Source: Thuidium tamariscinum
Taxonomy: Eukaryota > Streptophyta > Bryopsida > Hypnales > Thuidiaceae
Reading direction: 5' to 3'
Assembly (NCBI GenBank): GCA_947034885.2
Contig: OX344754.2
Location: forward strand, 5,339,001 to 5,403,000
Length of the DNA: 64,000 bases
Shown: piece by piece, positions 12,767 to 26,388 of the stretch
Layout of the letters: each line of letters opens with the position of its first letter
Numbering within the stretch: position 1 is the stretch's first letter
Notes under the pieces: generated by a model
Told to the model about the DNA's origin: nothing
Database searches by the model: none
Seen by the model: the letters and a program-made list of their open reading frames with translations, nothing else
Made by a program: the position numbers and the translations under genes

Positions 12767-12935
12767 GTGTACGCACAACAACAAAAAAACAAGAGTATAA
12801 ATGACTTGTTCACAATGACTAGAAAGGCAACAATGACTACAAAATGACTGCAGAATGACTGTTTTGTAATCATTGTTGTCTTTACAGTCATTGTGGACAA
12901 GTCATATATACACCCTTTCTTTTTTTGTAGTGTGT
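12767..12935. repeat. CACTA-like small fold-back sequence
   Basis: The right end reads TTTTTTTGTAGTG, the complement of the common CACTACAAAAAA terminus. The left side has a degenerate partner, and ACAATGACT motifs occur inverted across the centre. It shares these motifs with the clearer CACTA MITE at 37418-37506. Target duplication not seen. Confidence 0.45.
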
Positions 12936-13316
12936 CTATGACAACTAGATGACTTCACTTGAGGCTAAAAGTAGAACAACCCATTGAAGGTAGAAGATCC
13001 ATAGCACACACCTAAGCAATGACCTCGTTACTAGGGGTTTAATTTAATAAATGAGATTTGGGCCACAATCAACATCTTAGGTGAGAGTAATGGAATAATT
13101 AGTGACCTCATTTGGAACTTCTATCTTTTCAGTACAAAGTCATTGTAGGAAGTGACTTTTTTAGATTTTTTACATTAGAAAATATTGTGATTGCATTAGG
13201 TGAGTAAGATGAACATTCAATGGTTATAGTTTTTGTTGGTTGGGGGTAGTCTAGAGACTTTTTTGAGTAGAATACTTCAAAAATTTATAATAAATTTATA
13301 CTTGGTCAAAAAAACA

Positions 13317-13432
13317 AATATTTTCATACTATAACCATAGTTTGCTGTAACCATAGTTTTCATACTGTAACCATAGTTTACTATAACCATACTATAACCA
13401 TATTTTCATACTATAACCATAGTTTGCTGATG
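13317..13432. repeat. Short imperfect tandem repeat (ACTATAACCATAGTTT-like)
   Basis: At least six degenerate units with the core TATAACCATA occur in 115 bp, spaced irregularly by TTTCATAC. Low-complexity, non-coding. Confidence 0.7.
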
Positions 13433-16009
13433 TTCTAATTTTAAAATGACACAATAACTTTGGTTTACACCATGACATTATACTCTAATATATACATCGA
13501 GAGTGAAAATTTCAAATTTTTTTAATATATTTTGTACTTGATATGAATTTTCTTCAAATTTTGTAACTTTGTAGTAGACATTTGGTTTCATCTCAACAAA
13601 ATAAACATAAAATTTTTCAATTCACATCTAGTTGCAAAATGGTAGAAAATAAAGTGAAGGATAATAAGGCTTGAAATCAATGGATATGGGCATGTCCTTC
13701 TAAGGTTAACCTTTAACCCTTTAGTGATTGTGGTTGATTTGGGAGGCAAGCGCAATTTTTTAATACAATTTTGACAAAGTGAAATTTTGTGGGTGCTTTA
13801 AGGATGAAATCCTAGACTGGATCCTATCAATTGGTTTTATAGGGAAGATACTTGAACCAAACAAAAAATGAAAGTGATTCAACAATGTATATGCTTGTAA
13901 ATAATCTTCAAAGATTGATATGTTGTAAACAACCTTCAATACCAGTGCTATATATGATTTGCCACAATTGGGCATAAATTTTAGTAAATGCTCCAAAAAT
14001 CAATCAAAAACCTTCCAGCTAGTTCTTTCACACATATAAATAGTCATCCCTTACATTAAATAAATATTTCTTTATGATATTTCACTTGTGAAGGCTTGGA
14101 ACATTTAAATTTGGATAAGCATAGCTAATGCATTTTTGCACACTCTCTCTTGAAATTGGTTTTGTTTGGAACATATGAAGATACTCTAATTGCACTGTTT
14201 CCCTAGGTTTTTGAAATCAAATGTTTTGTGAACATGACCAAACAAAAAGTCCCAAAATCAACCAAAAATTGGTTGATCGGGCACTAAAGGATTAAAGACC
14301 CTTCCATTCCATTCCATTAGGCATTCTTGCATTAAAATAATCCAAATTGATGATGTAGGAATTAGTAGGTCTTTGATAGAGAACTCTTGATCTATCTATA
14401 CGTGCTCAAAGATCACATGTAATACATTGATGCAACACAATTAAAAAATTTGGATTTGCACAAGGTGAATTCTTTGGTCAAAATTCCAAAGGTTGATTCA
14501 CAAAAAATCCTAAGATATTGCCATGTAGAGAAAATAGTAATGTTGACCTACTCAAGTACTCATGCCCATGTCATAAAATTTCATGCAAGATTCTTCAAGT
14601 TGCCTTCCTATAAACCAAATTTTTGTTTAAGAATTAATTTTGTTGATATGGCATTTAGCAAACCACCATATAGCTTAGTAGAAAGAAAATTGCATTTTTT
14701 GGATTAGAAAGTACAACCAATGATTCATGAATATTGATTTCAATTTCATATGGGATGTAGAAAAATGTTTTCAAAACAAATGAATGTGATGCAAATAAAG
14801 GTATTAATCTATGTAATGTCTATATAGGTGTTCTTTTAAGAATATCAAAGTGAATTGTATTGAAAACACAAGGATCCAAATCTATTCATTTTCACAAAAT
14901 AACGCTTACTTTGAAAACATGCTTGTTGAAGTTTTAGCCATTGATATAGGCTTAATAGGGTTTTTCTTCATCTTTCCCTGTAATATGTGGAAAAAAATCA
15001 ACAAAAATGGATTGTATTATATCATAGATTCAAATTGATAAATTAATCATATTATTAAAAGAATATTTTATATAACCAAAGTCAATGAAATTTTTTGCAA
15101 GTATTAGTTAAAAAAGAAATAATAATAATAATAATAATAATGGTTATTAATTTAAGACTTGTGACTTAGAAGATGAAAATGAAACGTGACAAAGAACTTG
15201 GAAAAATTCTAACTTGAGCTAATGGTATAAAAGACATAAGGATTTAGGTGATTATAAGAAAGATTTGTCCCACTTCTCATCATACCTTACTTGTTGATTT
15301 ATTTTTTGGCTATAAGTTTTGTGTTTTGGCTCCAAACAACTTAAGATTCATGAATAAGGTATTGATGACTATTACACACCTTTTTTTTGTTGCAATTATA
15401 AAGATTTACTACTCAAACATAGCGCCAAATTTTTATATTGTACTTGCCAATTTTGAAGGTGTACTATTTAGTAACAAAAAATACAAATTTCAAGCTAAAA
15501 TTTAGAGTGAATGGTCTCCTAATAGACTTTTAGCTATTGTCCAAAAGAATTCTAAAAATAATTAAATATATGTGGTGCATATGCCTACCAAAAGAACTTC
15601 ATCCTCCTTGCATTTTAAAACATATAAAATATTATTTTTGTAGTTCTTTTGGTGAATGAAGATTGTTACAAATGAAAAATGTATATTTTCTTGAATAATT
15701 TTTTAATTAATTAAAACACTAAAGTATCTATTTTTTGAGATTTAAATTGGAGTTTAAATTAGCTCTACTTTGATTCTCCCACTTAGAGAATTTATGTATG
15801 CTTTTCTTTCAATGGTTGCCTTCATTTTACAAGTGTATACAATATACATTAGCAATAATTTTATATTTAAAATATATATATTTTTAAAATTTCAAAGCAC
15901 TTCAAAAAAATCATGAATTTTGTGCAAAACACAACAAGATCAAGGGGGACTTTTTGCAATCACTTCTTTATAAAGTTTCAAAGGTAGATGGAATGGAAAC
16001 TTTTAATTA
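13433..16009. other. AT-rich intergenic DNA, no gene recognised
   Basis: Several short ORFs are present, but none has recognisable domains or codon-level support. It contains an (AAT)n microsatellite at about 15118-15142. It probably includes decayed transposon sequence. Confidence 0.6.
15118..15142 (+). repeat. (AAT)n microsatellite
   Basis: About eight uninterrupted AAT units. Confidence 0.9.
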
Positions 16010-17093
16010 AGGGGCAGTTTATATTGGACCTAGGGCCGAATGGAAGGTCGGCCAGATTTGCCTTCAATCCGGCCTTCAATCCAAACCCAATTTTCCCATT
16101 TGGCCCTAGTTAATATACAATAAATCCCTTGGGCCGGATTGTAGGGCCAGATTCTTGGGTTGGATTTTCAATTCCTATGCTTTTGGATTTTTCTTAATGT
16201 TCAATTAAAAAAATATAAACATATATGTTTATGTATTTTTTTCTTTCTTTTCTTTCAAAAAAAAATTATAGACATACATGTTCACATTTTTTCCTTCTTC
16301 TATTTTAAAAAATAGTATAAATTTAATTTAATTTTTTTCCTTTTTGTTCCTATTTCATTCATCTTTAAAAATATGAAAGAGTTTTTTATTTTTACTTTTG
16401 CTCTAAATTTGTCTTTCTATTTTTTTAATTCTTAAAAATAGAAAAGTGAATTTATTTATTTATTTTTTAACCCTAGTTTTTTCTTTTCTAAATTTAATAT
16501 TTTTTTTACTTATTTAAAATCATATTCAAAATCATATTTAACATCATATTTAAGATCATATTTAAAATTATATTTAAAATCATATTTATTTATTTAATTT
16601 TTTTTACTTTTTCAAAATAACCCAATTCATAGAAATTTTCCATCTTCTCTAAATACCCTAAATCCCACAAGTAGGAAAAAAAATTGAACCCTTGGCAATG
16701 CCGCTAAGACAGAAGCACCTCTCTATGGCACAAACATAATGAAGAATCACACAATTGATAGAGGACCTTTTATCTAATAAAATAAAATATATTTTTAAAT
16801 TAATTGATGATAGCGATTTGTGCAATCCAACAGAGGAGCCCAATTTGGCTCCAATCCAACCCTAGATGGGAGTTCCGGCCACCCAAAACCTCATTCCAAC
16901 TCTTCACTTGGGGCCGGAAGGTTTGGCACCAAAATTGTACTACCTAAGGCGACATGTAGGATGAGTTGTTGTTCCGACTAACCCCACGTGTAAACCCCTT
17001 GGGTTGGATTTGGAGAAATTGAGTGCTCCTATTGGTTCAAACTTAGAGACTTTTAGCCGGCCTTCAATCCGGCCCCAAATATAAACCGCCCCT
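16010..17093. mobile_element. 1.08-kb TIR element related to the 0.2-2.4 kb fold-back element
   Basis: Left end AGGGGCAGTTTATATTGG and right end (reverse complement) AGGGGCGGTTTATATTTGG are inverted repeats. The flanks TTTAATTA (16002-16009) and TGAAATTA (17094-17101) match at 6 of 8, a likely decayed 8-bp target duplication. Inside are GGCC-rich subterminal blocks and a decayed piece of the Myb-like ORF (about 16620-16700), both shared with the element at the start of the window. Probably hAT-type and non-autonomous. Confidence 0.7.
16517..16587 (+). repeat. Short tandem repeat, about 13-bp unit
   Basis: Runs of AAAATCATATTTA-like units, five or six copies with small changes, inside the TIR element at 16010-17093. 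Confidence 0.75.
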
Positions 17094-17101
17094 TGAAATT
17101 A

Positions 17102-19601
17102 GGGAAATGGATGAACCCCTTTGGCACTTGTATAATATATTTAGTATATGGTACAAGTGGTTGTAATCTTAAAAGTAAATAATGCAATTTAGGTTGAGAA
17201 CATTTTTAACTCTTTTATAATTAGAAATATGAGATTTTGATGTCTACTACACTTAGAAATTGTGAGTCTTTGCAAGCCTATGAATTATGGCTTGTAATTT
17301 CAATTCCGATTTTTATCACCTTCATATTTGAAACTCAATTGCACCTTACCACTTAAAATCAAATCTAAAAAGTCATCTTTACCTTAGTCTATTGTATGCT
17401 AAATTCAACTCTAAATTAGATATTTTATTGACCACTTTCAACTACAATTTTAAAAGAATTTTCTTTTCCCTTCATTGTCTTTGATTTTACATCTTCATGT
17501 CATATTTTAAAATTCTATTCATATATGATGCATCTTTTTATGCCCTATGGTTGACTATTTTCCCTAGCACCAATGTCTTCCTTATTAAATCTACCTTATT
17601 TTTGCATTATCCAAATAATCCATTTTAATGGAGGTAGTTGCATGTTATAGCAAACCAAATCTCTAAGTTGCATGAAGAACCATTTGTACTCATTTGCACC
17701 AATTTTTGTACCTATATAACCAGTTTTCTACTCAAATTTAGACTTAAACTTTCCATCCACATTATTACACCTAATTCTTGACTCTCACAAACTACAAATT
17801 GAAGACTACTTTCAATTCAGAATCGATATGGAATAAACTACATTTGAAATTTGTCTTTTAGAATTTACACCTATCCAAAGAAGTTCTAGGGCAAGAAATT
17901 GACAACTCTATATTAATTGGTAAAATGGCATGGATAGATGCATGAAAATTAGTTTTTTTCAAATATTCAAAAAACAACTTAATTGATAAGATTGATAACA
18001 AAAGACCTAACTACTTAATTTAACTAACCATGTTTTAATAAAATGCAATTATGGTAGAGGTACCTATTATTGACCTACATACCATCAACAATATATAGAG
18101 TACCCTATTCCAACCAAGATTGGAATGGATTTCTATTTTCTGCTTGGAATATGTGTCTTTGTACTTTTTCAAGGTTTGGACCAGTAAATTAATGACATAG
18201 AAGTGAATATAGAAATAGGAAGTAGTTAGTAGGAAAGTATTCTTGAATGATTGGAATTAGATGATTCTAGATGTTGGTCATGGGCCAAAGTCTAACTTTT
18301 GCCTTCTAAAATTCATAGTAATTTCAATTTAAGAGATTAAATTACCAATGTTCTTGCAATCCCCATTATTTCTATTAATGCACCTCTAAATTTTTTTACT
18401 TTGCCTTATACTACCTTAGATCTTGTCCAAATGTGCTTATTTTATTGGTTATGAGTACCTCTACCATATACCAATATAATATTATATACAAATATGATAC
18501 TGAATATGATACTTTGTAACAGATATGATTTTTTTTGCAAATACTCATCCACTAGAGGCCTCATAAACTATATTGAAGATATATATTAGCTTGATTAATA
18601 CTTCACTGTTGTAGTATGGTGACAAAATCCTATATTATTTGAGTGATGAACTCTTGTTGATGTCGAAAATATGTTTGACAAAGGATTCAAAGTTGATAAA
18701 GAAGTTTTTTTTATTACATCTATAGTGATGAAGAAAACTGAGTACAATTGTAAAATATTTTCATTCAAACAACCATACTATAAGCATCGATGGACAAAGT
18801 CCAAAAGTGTAAACACAAAATTTTGTGTGTACGACATACTTCATGTTACCATCGAAGTTTGAAGAAAAGATTAGTTGTGATTTGAAAGAAAATTAATCTC
18901 AAAGTTAGCCATGTTTAAGAGTCAATTTTGTTCAACGTGATTTGGAATTGCCTTTTCTTTTATCAAATTTTTCTTAGAACTCAAAAAAACTTTTTGTGCC
19001 TTTACATATCGGTACACATCATTTTAGATTGTTGTACATAAAAATTAAAGGAAATTCACATTCGTAGAATTTAAAATATTAATAATTTGATAAACATGCA
19101 AATGATGATGGTTCTCACAATATTTGATTTTTTTTTCTAGAATTGAGAGCATGAAATTGCATTAGCCATTGTAGAGAGAGTATAGGTTGCAACATGGACC
19201 ATTGTCATATTTTAATGTACTTACATTTGAAATATTTGTTGAATTTGGTAATGATTCAATTTCTATTTTACAACCATATAATGCATTACTAGGTTATAGT
19301 TTTATGTACAAAGACTAGAGTTCATGATGCATATAGTTCATCCAACAAATCCAAAAAAATTAAATTATCATTATCCATTTCATCAAAAAACTAGAAGTTG
19401 CCAAAAATTATATTGACATTTATAAAACTTTCAGTTTTTATAACTTGCTATTCCTCACAATTGTCTTAATGTAGAAAAAAAATAAAAAATTGAGCAACAA
19501 TATGAACCAAACTCCTTATTTTGACCACAATGGGTTATTTTTTTTTATCTTACTAGTGTTTTTTAAAGTCTCAACAACCAAATTTTTTATTGTTGTCAAA
19601 C
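17102..19601. other. AT-rich intergenic DNA, no gene recognised
   Basis: No long ORF, no RNA gene and no clear terminal inverted repeats were found in this stretch. Confidence 0.6.
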
Positions 19602-20160
19602 TAAGGGCCTAGTTACACCCACAAACTTTGGATTGGAGCTCAAAAAATGAAGTGTTTTTGATTGGAAGATAACTATGGTACCAACCTAAAGTTCTAATTG
19701 AAAACACTCCATTTCTTGGCGTAGAATATTTCACCCATTTCCAACCACTTAAGCAATTACGCATATGTAGAGTACAAATTTGTTGAATGCAAATTTTTTT
19801 CATGTATAGAAATAGAATTTGGAAGGATGTCATATTTTTCAGAATTTTATTACACTATTTGTAATTACTATGAATTTTTTAGTACAAAATTCTCTGCACT
19901 AGTAGAAATCTGTTGATCATCGACGTGACCAAAACAATAGAACTGGGTAGATTTTCTACTAGTGTTGTGATCTATAATGGTGATATAGGCTGATTGCAAA
20001 ACCAACCAAGGACTAGTTATATTTATGAGAGCCTTGCAACCAATCATAATGTGCTACAATTGCTATGAGAACTACACCATAATTTCATGAAAAGAAAACA
20101 GCCTATTGATTGGAAATGGGGGTTGATTAGAAATGAATTGTCATCTTCTAAACAGGCCCT
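19602..20160. mobile_element. Possible hAT-like element (weak)
   Basis: The ends AAGGGCCTAGTTACACC and, inverted, TTAGGGCCTGTTTAGAA resemble plant hAT termini. No target duplication was found. It contains the 68-bp CACTA-type mini-element at 19897-19964. Confidence 0.35.
19897..19964. mobile_element. 68-bp CACTA-type mini-element
   Basis: Perfect CACTAGTAGAAA/TTTCTACTAGTG ends with an extended ATCT match, flanked by CTG and TTG (one mismatch in a possible 3-bp duplication). Too short to code for anything. Confidence 0.6.
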
Positions 20161-20209
20161 AAAGTCCCATGCCCTTGTGACGTGACATTCATACAAGGGA
20201 AAATTATCG

Positions 20210-20415
20210 AAGGTGGGCCAAGAGGGTAATTTGGAGGGTTTTCGGGGATAAAAGTGAAAAAAGCCCCCCTATTTTTTACTATGTCTAGGGTATGTTATAG
20301 GCACTCTTCTCTCTATTTCGGGGTCTCTGATTGCAAATATGAATTCAGAATTTGAAAATAAAAATTTTGAAGAAAAAAATTACTGCAATTTCTACCGAGG
20401 TAAATCCACCCGCGG
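20210..20415 (-). repeat. Dispersed repeat family R2, copy 1
   Basis: Reverse-complement relative of 47560-47810 and 48410-48640; also resembles about 12180-12290. Shared landmarks are a run of C's next to ATTTTTTACT and the phrase CTCTGATTGCAAATATGAATT. Non-coding. Confidence 0.6.
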
Positions 20416-20449
20416 GGCCCACCTTCGTTGGTAGGATTTCACGTGCTGC

Positions 20450-21339
20450 GGGCCGGGAAAAATCAGTTGTTGTCCCATAATAATCCCATGACCTACCGTC
20501 CTTCACGACGTGACGGCGTTCCCACGAGGCAACGAACAGACGAACAGACACCGAACAGACTTCATCGATCATGTTTCATCGATTAGGGCACAGGCACTGG
20601 CTCTCTTCCCGTTACGTCTTCCCGTTACGCCCCGTTGCAGAAGAAATTCTTACCTCATCGCCATAGCCAGATCCCTTCCCCACCTCACCAATCCCTTCCT
20701 GTCACCGTCGAGCACACTCCGTAGAAGGGATTTCGTATTCTGAATGAGTTTTGCCAATTTTCTTGGTGAGGTTTCGTGCTTATTTTGCCTAATTTAGCAT
20801 TGTCGGAGCTTGGTGAGTGGCGATCATCGGTCTGTTCGCGTGGTTGCGGTAAGGTCAACTTCACGATTGCGGGCTGTTTTGGCGTGTTCTTGGATGTTAT
20901 AGATCAAGAGACTGGAATTGGGACTCAGTTTCCTTTTTTGAAGTAGTTCTGAGTTGTTCAGATGGCGTTGCTGAATCTTATTTAATGTTTGATGAGCACA
21001 TTGCAAGGCTCTTCACCGATTCTGGTGGTTAATAGAATTTGGCCGCGTTTTGAATTCTGTGATCTTCACAATATGATCAATCGAATTAGTGGTTTTATGG
21101 CCATGAGATGTCGGTACTTTAGGGTTTAGAGGTAGCGGATGTGCTCGCGAAACGTTTGTGAGGGGGGTGGCAAAACTAGGGTTGTCGGAAGTCGGATTTT
21201 CGGGGGATTGTTAGGGTGGACGGATTGGCTCGTGCGGTGGACTCGTGTGCTGTGGACGAGAGTTCGAGCGTTTGATCCTCTCGTGGACGTTTGTGCTGCC
21301 GTTCTGTCCTTGAAGCAGGTTGGTGAGGACGGAGCCGCA
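20450..21339 (+). promoter_or_regulatory. Promoter/leader of the CHMP1 gene with likely 5' UTR intron
   Basis: The sequence becomes GC- and CT-rich from about 20450, as plant leaders often do. A donor at TTG|GTGAGG (20766) and an acceptor at AAGCAG|GTTGG (21318) would remove a 553-bp leader intron just before the ATG. Inferred from splice signals only. Confidence 0.45.
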
Positions 21340-21954
21340 ATGGGGGGCAGCCAGGAGAAGCTTTTGAACCAAATTTTCCAGCTGAAGTTTACGGCGAAGA
21401 CGTTAGTACGCCAAGCGAAGAAATGCGAGTCCGAGGAGAAGTCGGAGAAGCTGAAAGTGAAAAAAGCCATCGAGAAGGGGAACATGGACGGGGCGCGAAT
21501 ATACGCCCAGAACGCCATCCGGAAACACAACGAGCAGCTGAATTACCTTCGACTCGCTTCACGTCTGGATGCCGTCGTGGCTCGTCTAGGCACGCAGAGC
21601 AAAATGCAGACCATCTCGAAGTCCATGGGGTCGATTGTGAAGGCGCTGGATAGTGCACTGGCAGTGGGGAACATGGAGAAGATCTCACAAACCATGGATC
21701 AGTTCGAGAAGACGTTCGTGAACATGGAGGTGCAGTCCCAGTTCGTGGAGTCGGCAATGGCGGGAAGCACCAGTCTTTCCACGCCGGAAGATGATGTGAA
21801 CTCGCTCATGCACCAAGTGGCCGATGACTATGGATTGGAGGTTTCCGTTGGTCTGCCACAAGCGGCATCTCACAAGCCGATGAGTGATGCGGAGTCTACT
21901 GTGTCGGAAGATGACTTGAGCCGCAGATTAGCCGAGCTCAAAAGCAGGGGTTGA
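21340..21954 (+). CDS. CHMP1: ESCRT-III subunit CHMP1 (SAL1/DID2 family)
   Basis: A single-exon CDS of 204 aa, normal for the family. Start chosen at [17 protein letters not shown]; the frame is open 67 codons further upstream but that part lacks family resemblance. The N-terminal basic helices (residues 1-60) and helical core are typical Snf7-domain sequence, and the acidic C-terminus ends with the MIM1 motif [14 protein letters not shown] (residues 191-204), which recruits Vps4/SKD1. CHMP1 acts late in ESCRT-III assembly on endosomes, promoting disassembly and sorting of membrane cargo into multivesicular bodies; in plants this includes auxin carriers. The lack of introns in the CDS may be natural or reflect an old retrocopy, but the frame is intact. 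Confidence 0.95.
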   Translation: MGGSQEKLLNQIFQLKFTAKTLVRQAKKCESEEKSEKLKVKKAIEKGNMDGARIYAQNAIRKHNEQLNYLRLASRLDAVVARLGTQSKMQTISKSMGSIVKALDSALAVGNMEKISQTMDQFEKTFVNMEVQSQFVESAMAGSTSLSTPEDDVNSLMHQVADDYGLEVSVGLPQAASHKPMSDAESTVSEDDLSRRLAELKSRG

Positions 21955-24900
21955 GGCCATCAGGTGACTTGTGCAAGTGAACTCTCAAAGTAAATTAGCT
22001 GTCCATTTGTGATATAGGAAGCTTGAAATGTAAATGTTTAATATACTCCCTTTATGCTATGTTCTTCGTAACATGATGCAAAGACACTTTCAAGGTCATA
22101 TATGTCTTATATACCAATTTTTGAGCGGGGCAGGTATGGTTTTTAAACATGCTGATGTTCGGTTTCTCTAGACATATTATGTAGCATTACTGCCGAAGTT
22201 GGTTTCATGAGATTGAATATCAGCTTATAGTTAGGGCTTTGGGTTGCATGAAGACCCTCGATCCTTTTTGTCCCTGCGTATTGTAGAAGGTTGTCGATTT
22301 CTCTGGTACCCAGACGAATTCGATCCACTTCTCGTCAATTCCGAGAGTGGTTTCGGTTATGAGACCTGACAGATCTTACTGCCTACGGCCTGATTTTAAC
22401 TCGTAAAAGACGAAGAAGCTCTAATTGGGTCTGATGTTCGTTTAGCAGTTTAGTTTAGTTCATGTGGGGGCCATTCTTTTGTTCAACTTTATTTATTTCA
22501 TGACCTAGACATGCAATGTTCTTCGATAATAGTGATATCTAAGTTGGTGTCATGGGTAATCGTAAAGTGTGCACAATGCGGATCAGGACCCGGAGTTTGG
22601 GAAAAACACAGGATGAAACTCCCTGGAGCACCAAAACTGATGCGGAAAGGAGTTTGGTGGCGTATGTCTTTTCTAGTACTCTCAGTGATACCTCCCTCTG
22701 ACACCCCTTTTCAAACAGGGGTTTCCTTAAAGATTAACTCTATTATGTATCACCTAACTTACACATCACATTCATGAACATGCCCCATTTTGGAGAGATG
22801 ACAGCATTCAAAAAGTGTACAAGTGTCTTCTCTCTTTCCAGCTGTCCTGGGGGTGAGTGCTTTCCTTTATAACGGTCTATACATGATCAAGCTGTCCTGT
22901 GGGTGAGGGCCTTACTTTCTAATAGTCCATCAAGAATGTAATGTAGAACAGCCTATTGCGGTCAGAATCAGCAGTTGGCCCTCACAACATTGCTGAATTT
23001 TAAGAAAACAATTTTGCACATGAAGATATGTGAGAAGTGGAACAAGCAATAGGAATTATATATTTTTTAAGAATGTGTGACTTTATTATAAATTTTTGAA
23101 GTGTGCTATTCTAAAGAGCCTCATGCCTATACTACCCCCAAAACCAACAAAAATTGTATCTATGATGTTCATCATGTTCACCTAAAAAGTAGTTATACTA
23201 TTTTCTATTATGGAAGGTGTAAGAAAATCACTTTGTATAATCAATTTACATTGAAAAGTTATAAGTTCCTAATGTGGTCACTAATCACTTTATCATTGCC
23301 ACTTAAGTCATTAATTATGATCTAAATTTTGTTCATTGAAAACTCCCTATAATGGGGAAACTCCTTAGATGCTCACTATGGGTCTTTTGATCACAATGGA
23401 TTGTTATGTAGTGTAATCAAGGTCATTCAATAGTTCACAATGATATGGCTTTATGCAAGGATGTGAAATCCATATATGTATTACATCTATTATATATAGT
23501 ATTTAGTATGCAAAGGTACAACTTTTGTTGCGACAAAATTTGTTGTATTTTCATCCCAAAGAAATATCATCCAAATATTTTGTTTGATGTTTACTATACA
23601 AACTTAGAATACAACAAGTACTCTTGTCATTTGTTATGTAAATGTTTTCCTTGTTTCTTGACCATTTTCATGCCCTTCAAGTCTCAATGACTCCTATATT
23701 TATCTTTACAATATGTACTAGTATTCAATCTATTATATTTGTATATTTGTGTATTTGTATATGAAACATGGAAACATGGTCACTACTTGGTTTGTTATTT
23801 TGGGGTCATCTTATTTAACTCAAATTTGGACTACTTAACAACCAAAATCAAGTGCTGTTGAATTGAGTAAGTTGTAAAGGATCTTTTTCTATTTCAATTG
23901 AATCCTAGATTTTAGTCACTTTACATAGTCTTAGTGAAGATGCTACACTGATTGTAAGCAATTCAATTGCTACTCATGAAGTAAAGCTTGAGAAATTGCA
24001 TGTTAGAATAAAATTTTGGATTTACATATACAATCTAGAGGTATTTGTTAAAGAAAACTTGAAATCTCGGCCTTTCAATTGCTAAGAAGATCCTATAAAA
24101 GGATAAATGCATGAAACATAGTTATGCGCTTTTTGTAGCATTTGCTATAGTGTTAATGATTTTTTGGAGACTATTGTATAATTAGAATAATAATAATTTT
24201 TAAATAAAAAATATGTTCAATGTATATACCTTTAAGAGGAAGGTACCCTAGGAAGGAAAAGCCTAGAAAAAATCTTTAAGTAGAACTACAAAAGTGAAAA
24301 TTTTCATGAAAATAGGTACTTTGATGTTTTAATTTGTAAAAAATAGAGAATTTTTTTTTTCCTAAACTAAAAATTGTCAATTTGGGAGAACTTTATAATG
24401 AAAATATGTCACCAAAAGAATGATCTCAAAACCATCTTGAATGTTCAAAAGTGTGCGTGTAAAGGACACCTCTTAGCACACATGTAGAGGAATGAAAATA
24501 ATGATTTTAAAAATTTCCTTTGGTAGAAACATGCCTACCTAATATGGAAAGAGACTACAAGGTTTTAGAGTTCATACAATGAAAGACAAATTTTTTTCTA
24601 ATATGCATTAGAGAAAATATAGATTCTTTGGAAGGCTAAGAAGAAATGTTGCAAGGAGCCTCAAGATTACATTTATTTCATTCTTACAAGCTTTATTCAC
24701 ATATTGTTGCTCAAAAGGTACCATCAAATGATAATAAGCTAATTAGCTTGTCAACTTCAAAGGCATCTTTTCAAATAAAAAATTGTAAATGGAGTTTCAC
24801 TAGCTCAAAAGTACCTCTAATGAAAATAAAATAAGAAATTTGTTTGTATTTCTAGTACTACCAGTATTTCTTCCTTATATTGTTGTTGGACAAGTTTTGT

Positions 24901-25169
24901 TAGAGTTTTAGGATTTCCAGTAGGCTCATTAAGGCTCTTGAAATAGCTTTGGCATGTTGAATCTATATACCCTTCTAGTCCCATCCAAAGAATTCAAATT
25001 TTGTATAATGGAAGAAATATTTGTTGAAAAAGACCATTTGTAGTTGGTGTTAAGTATACGTACTTGTTTAACATATTCCTTGACTACACAATGTCAACAT
25101 GTCTTAATCACATGTTTATTGAATTTTCAATGTTGACTACTACAAATTATTTTGTCCCTTTTGTTTTAT
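21955..25169. other. Intergenic: CHMP1 3' region, then AT-rich DNA
   Basis: The first few hundred bases should contain the CHMP1 3' UTR. The rest has only short ORFs without recognisable domains. About 24180-24460 is a partial copy of the repeat interior at about 31100-31400 (shared phrases around CCTTTAAGARGAA and TTTTAATTTGTAAAAAATA). Confidence 0.6.
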
Positions 25170-26223
25170 GGCGAATTTTGTTAAAATGGCAGTATTCCAT
25201 TAGTTTGACATTTTTTACAGTTCAGATTGCGTGGCCTGAAATCTAAAACAGTCATAGATTTTTGAAATCTACATGTGTTGTAGATGTCTGAAATCTACAC
25301 CTGGGTGATTGCAAGAAACACTTCACGTTTTTGGCTCAAAGTGCTGTTTTTTGGCATAGTATTGGTAGTACTATGCGATCATGACTGTACAGCGCGTCTG
25401 ACACGCGCTTGCAAATCTCAACCGTCGATTTCGGGCACTTTCAAATCTAGGCCGTCAGTGTAGTACTATGCAATATTATGCAATACTATGGACTACTACA
25501 AGTACTTCACAGGCCACATGGAGCAGAAAATAGCAGAAAAAGGGACTGTGGACCTTTTTATTTTTAATAATTAAAAAAATCAAAAAATTATTTTAAGAAA
25601 ATCCATTTTTCTAGACAAAATTGTACACACATTGCAAGAAAAAATTCCTCTAAAAAAGTTTTTCCTTCTTCGTAGAGTTTGTGCAAAGGAAGGTCACTTT
25701 GACCCCATGTGGACAATAGACATTTTACTATTTTTATAAAAACTCACCGTCAATCCTTAAAATGTTAGTAGAACTCCAACTTGTCCAATTTGTGGCTTCA
25801 AATTCGGATTTTTGAGTCAAAAATAGGACTAAACCCCCCCAAAATGGCCAAGGTAGACAACCAATCGGGGGCAGTTTAAAAATAGTAAAATAATTTTTTA
25901 AAAATTGAAAAAATTACACAACATATAAAACTTTTGTTTTCACCTTCATTCCAAATTTCAAGTTGATAGGGCAAACGATGCAAAAGCTATGAGCAAAAAA
26001 CTACCTGTTGGAGGTCAAGGGGACAAAAAATAGGACAAGTGTTTCTTGCAATCCAAGATGTTTTAGACCGTGCAGTCTGAAATCTAAACTTGTCATAGAT
26101 TTTGAAAATCTACATATGTCCTAGATGTTTGAAATCTATACCATTCCTAGATGTCACAATTCAGTTTAGACCACGCGGTCTGAAAAATGGAATAAGGAAT
26201 ACCGCCATTTTAACGAAATTTCC
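25170..26223. mobile_element. TIR element split by a nested TIR element
   Basis: The outer ends are inverted repeats (GGCGAATTTTGTTAAAATGG at the left; GGGAAATTTCGTTAAAATGG at the right, inverted), continuing through a TGAAATCTA-rich arm. Flanks TGTTTTAT (25162-25169) and ATTTTTAT (26224-26231) match at 6 of 8. The two halves are separated by the element at 25309-26051. Confidence 0.6.
25309..26051. mobile_element. 743-bp TIR element, TTGCAAGAAACACT family (nested)
   Basis: Ends TTGCAAGAAACACTT and AAGTGTTTCTTGCAA form a perfect 15-bp TIR. The same terminus flanks 31047-31765. No coding capacity; target duplication unclear. Confidence 0.65.
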
Positions 26224-26388
26224 CATTTTTATATTTCCATAAAGAGATCTCTCTTTGCCTTGTTGAATAATGTTAAGTTGAAAAAAATACTTAAGTTGAA
26301 ATTATCAAAAATGGTCCTCCTATTAGATCTCATTATATCTTTTTGAATTTCAGCTCAAATACATGTGAGCACATACCCTACATTTAAC

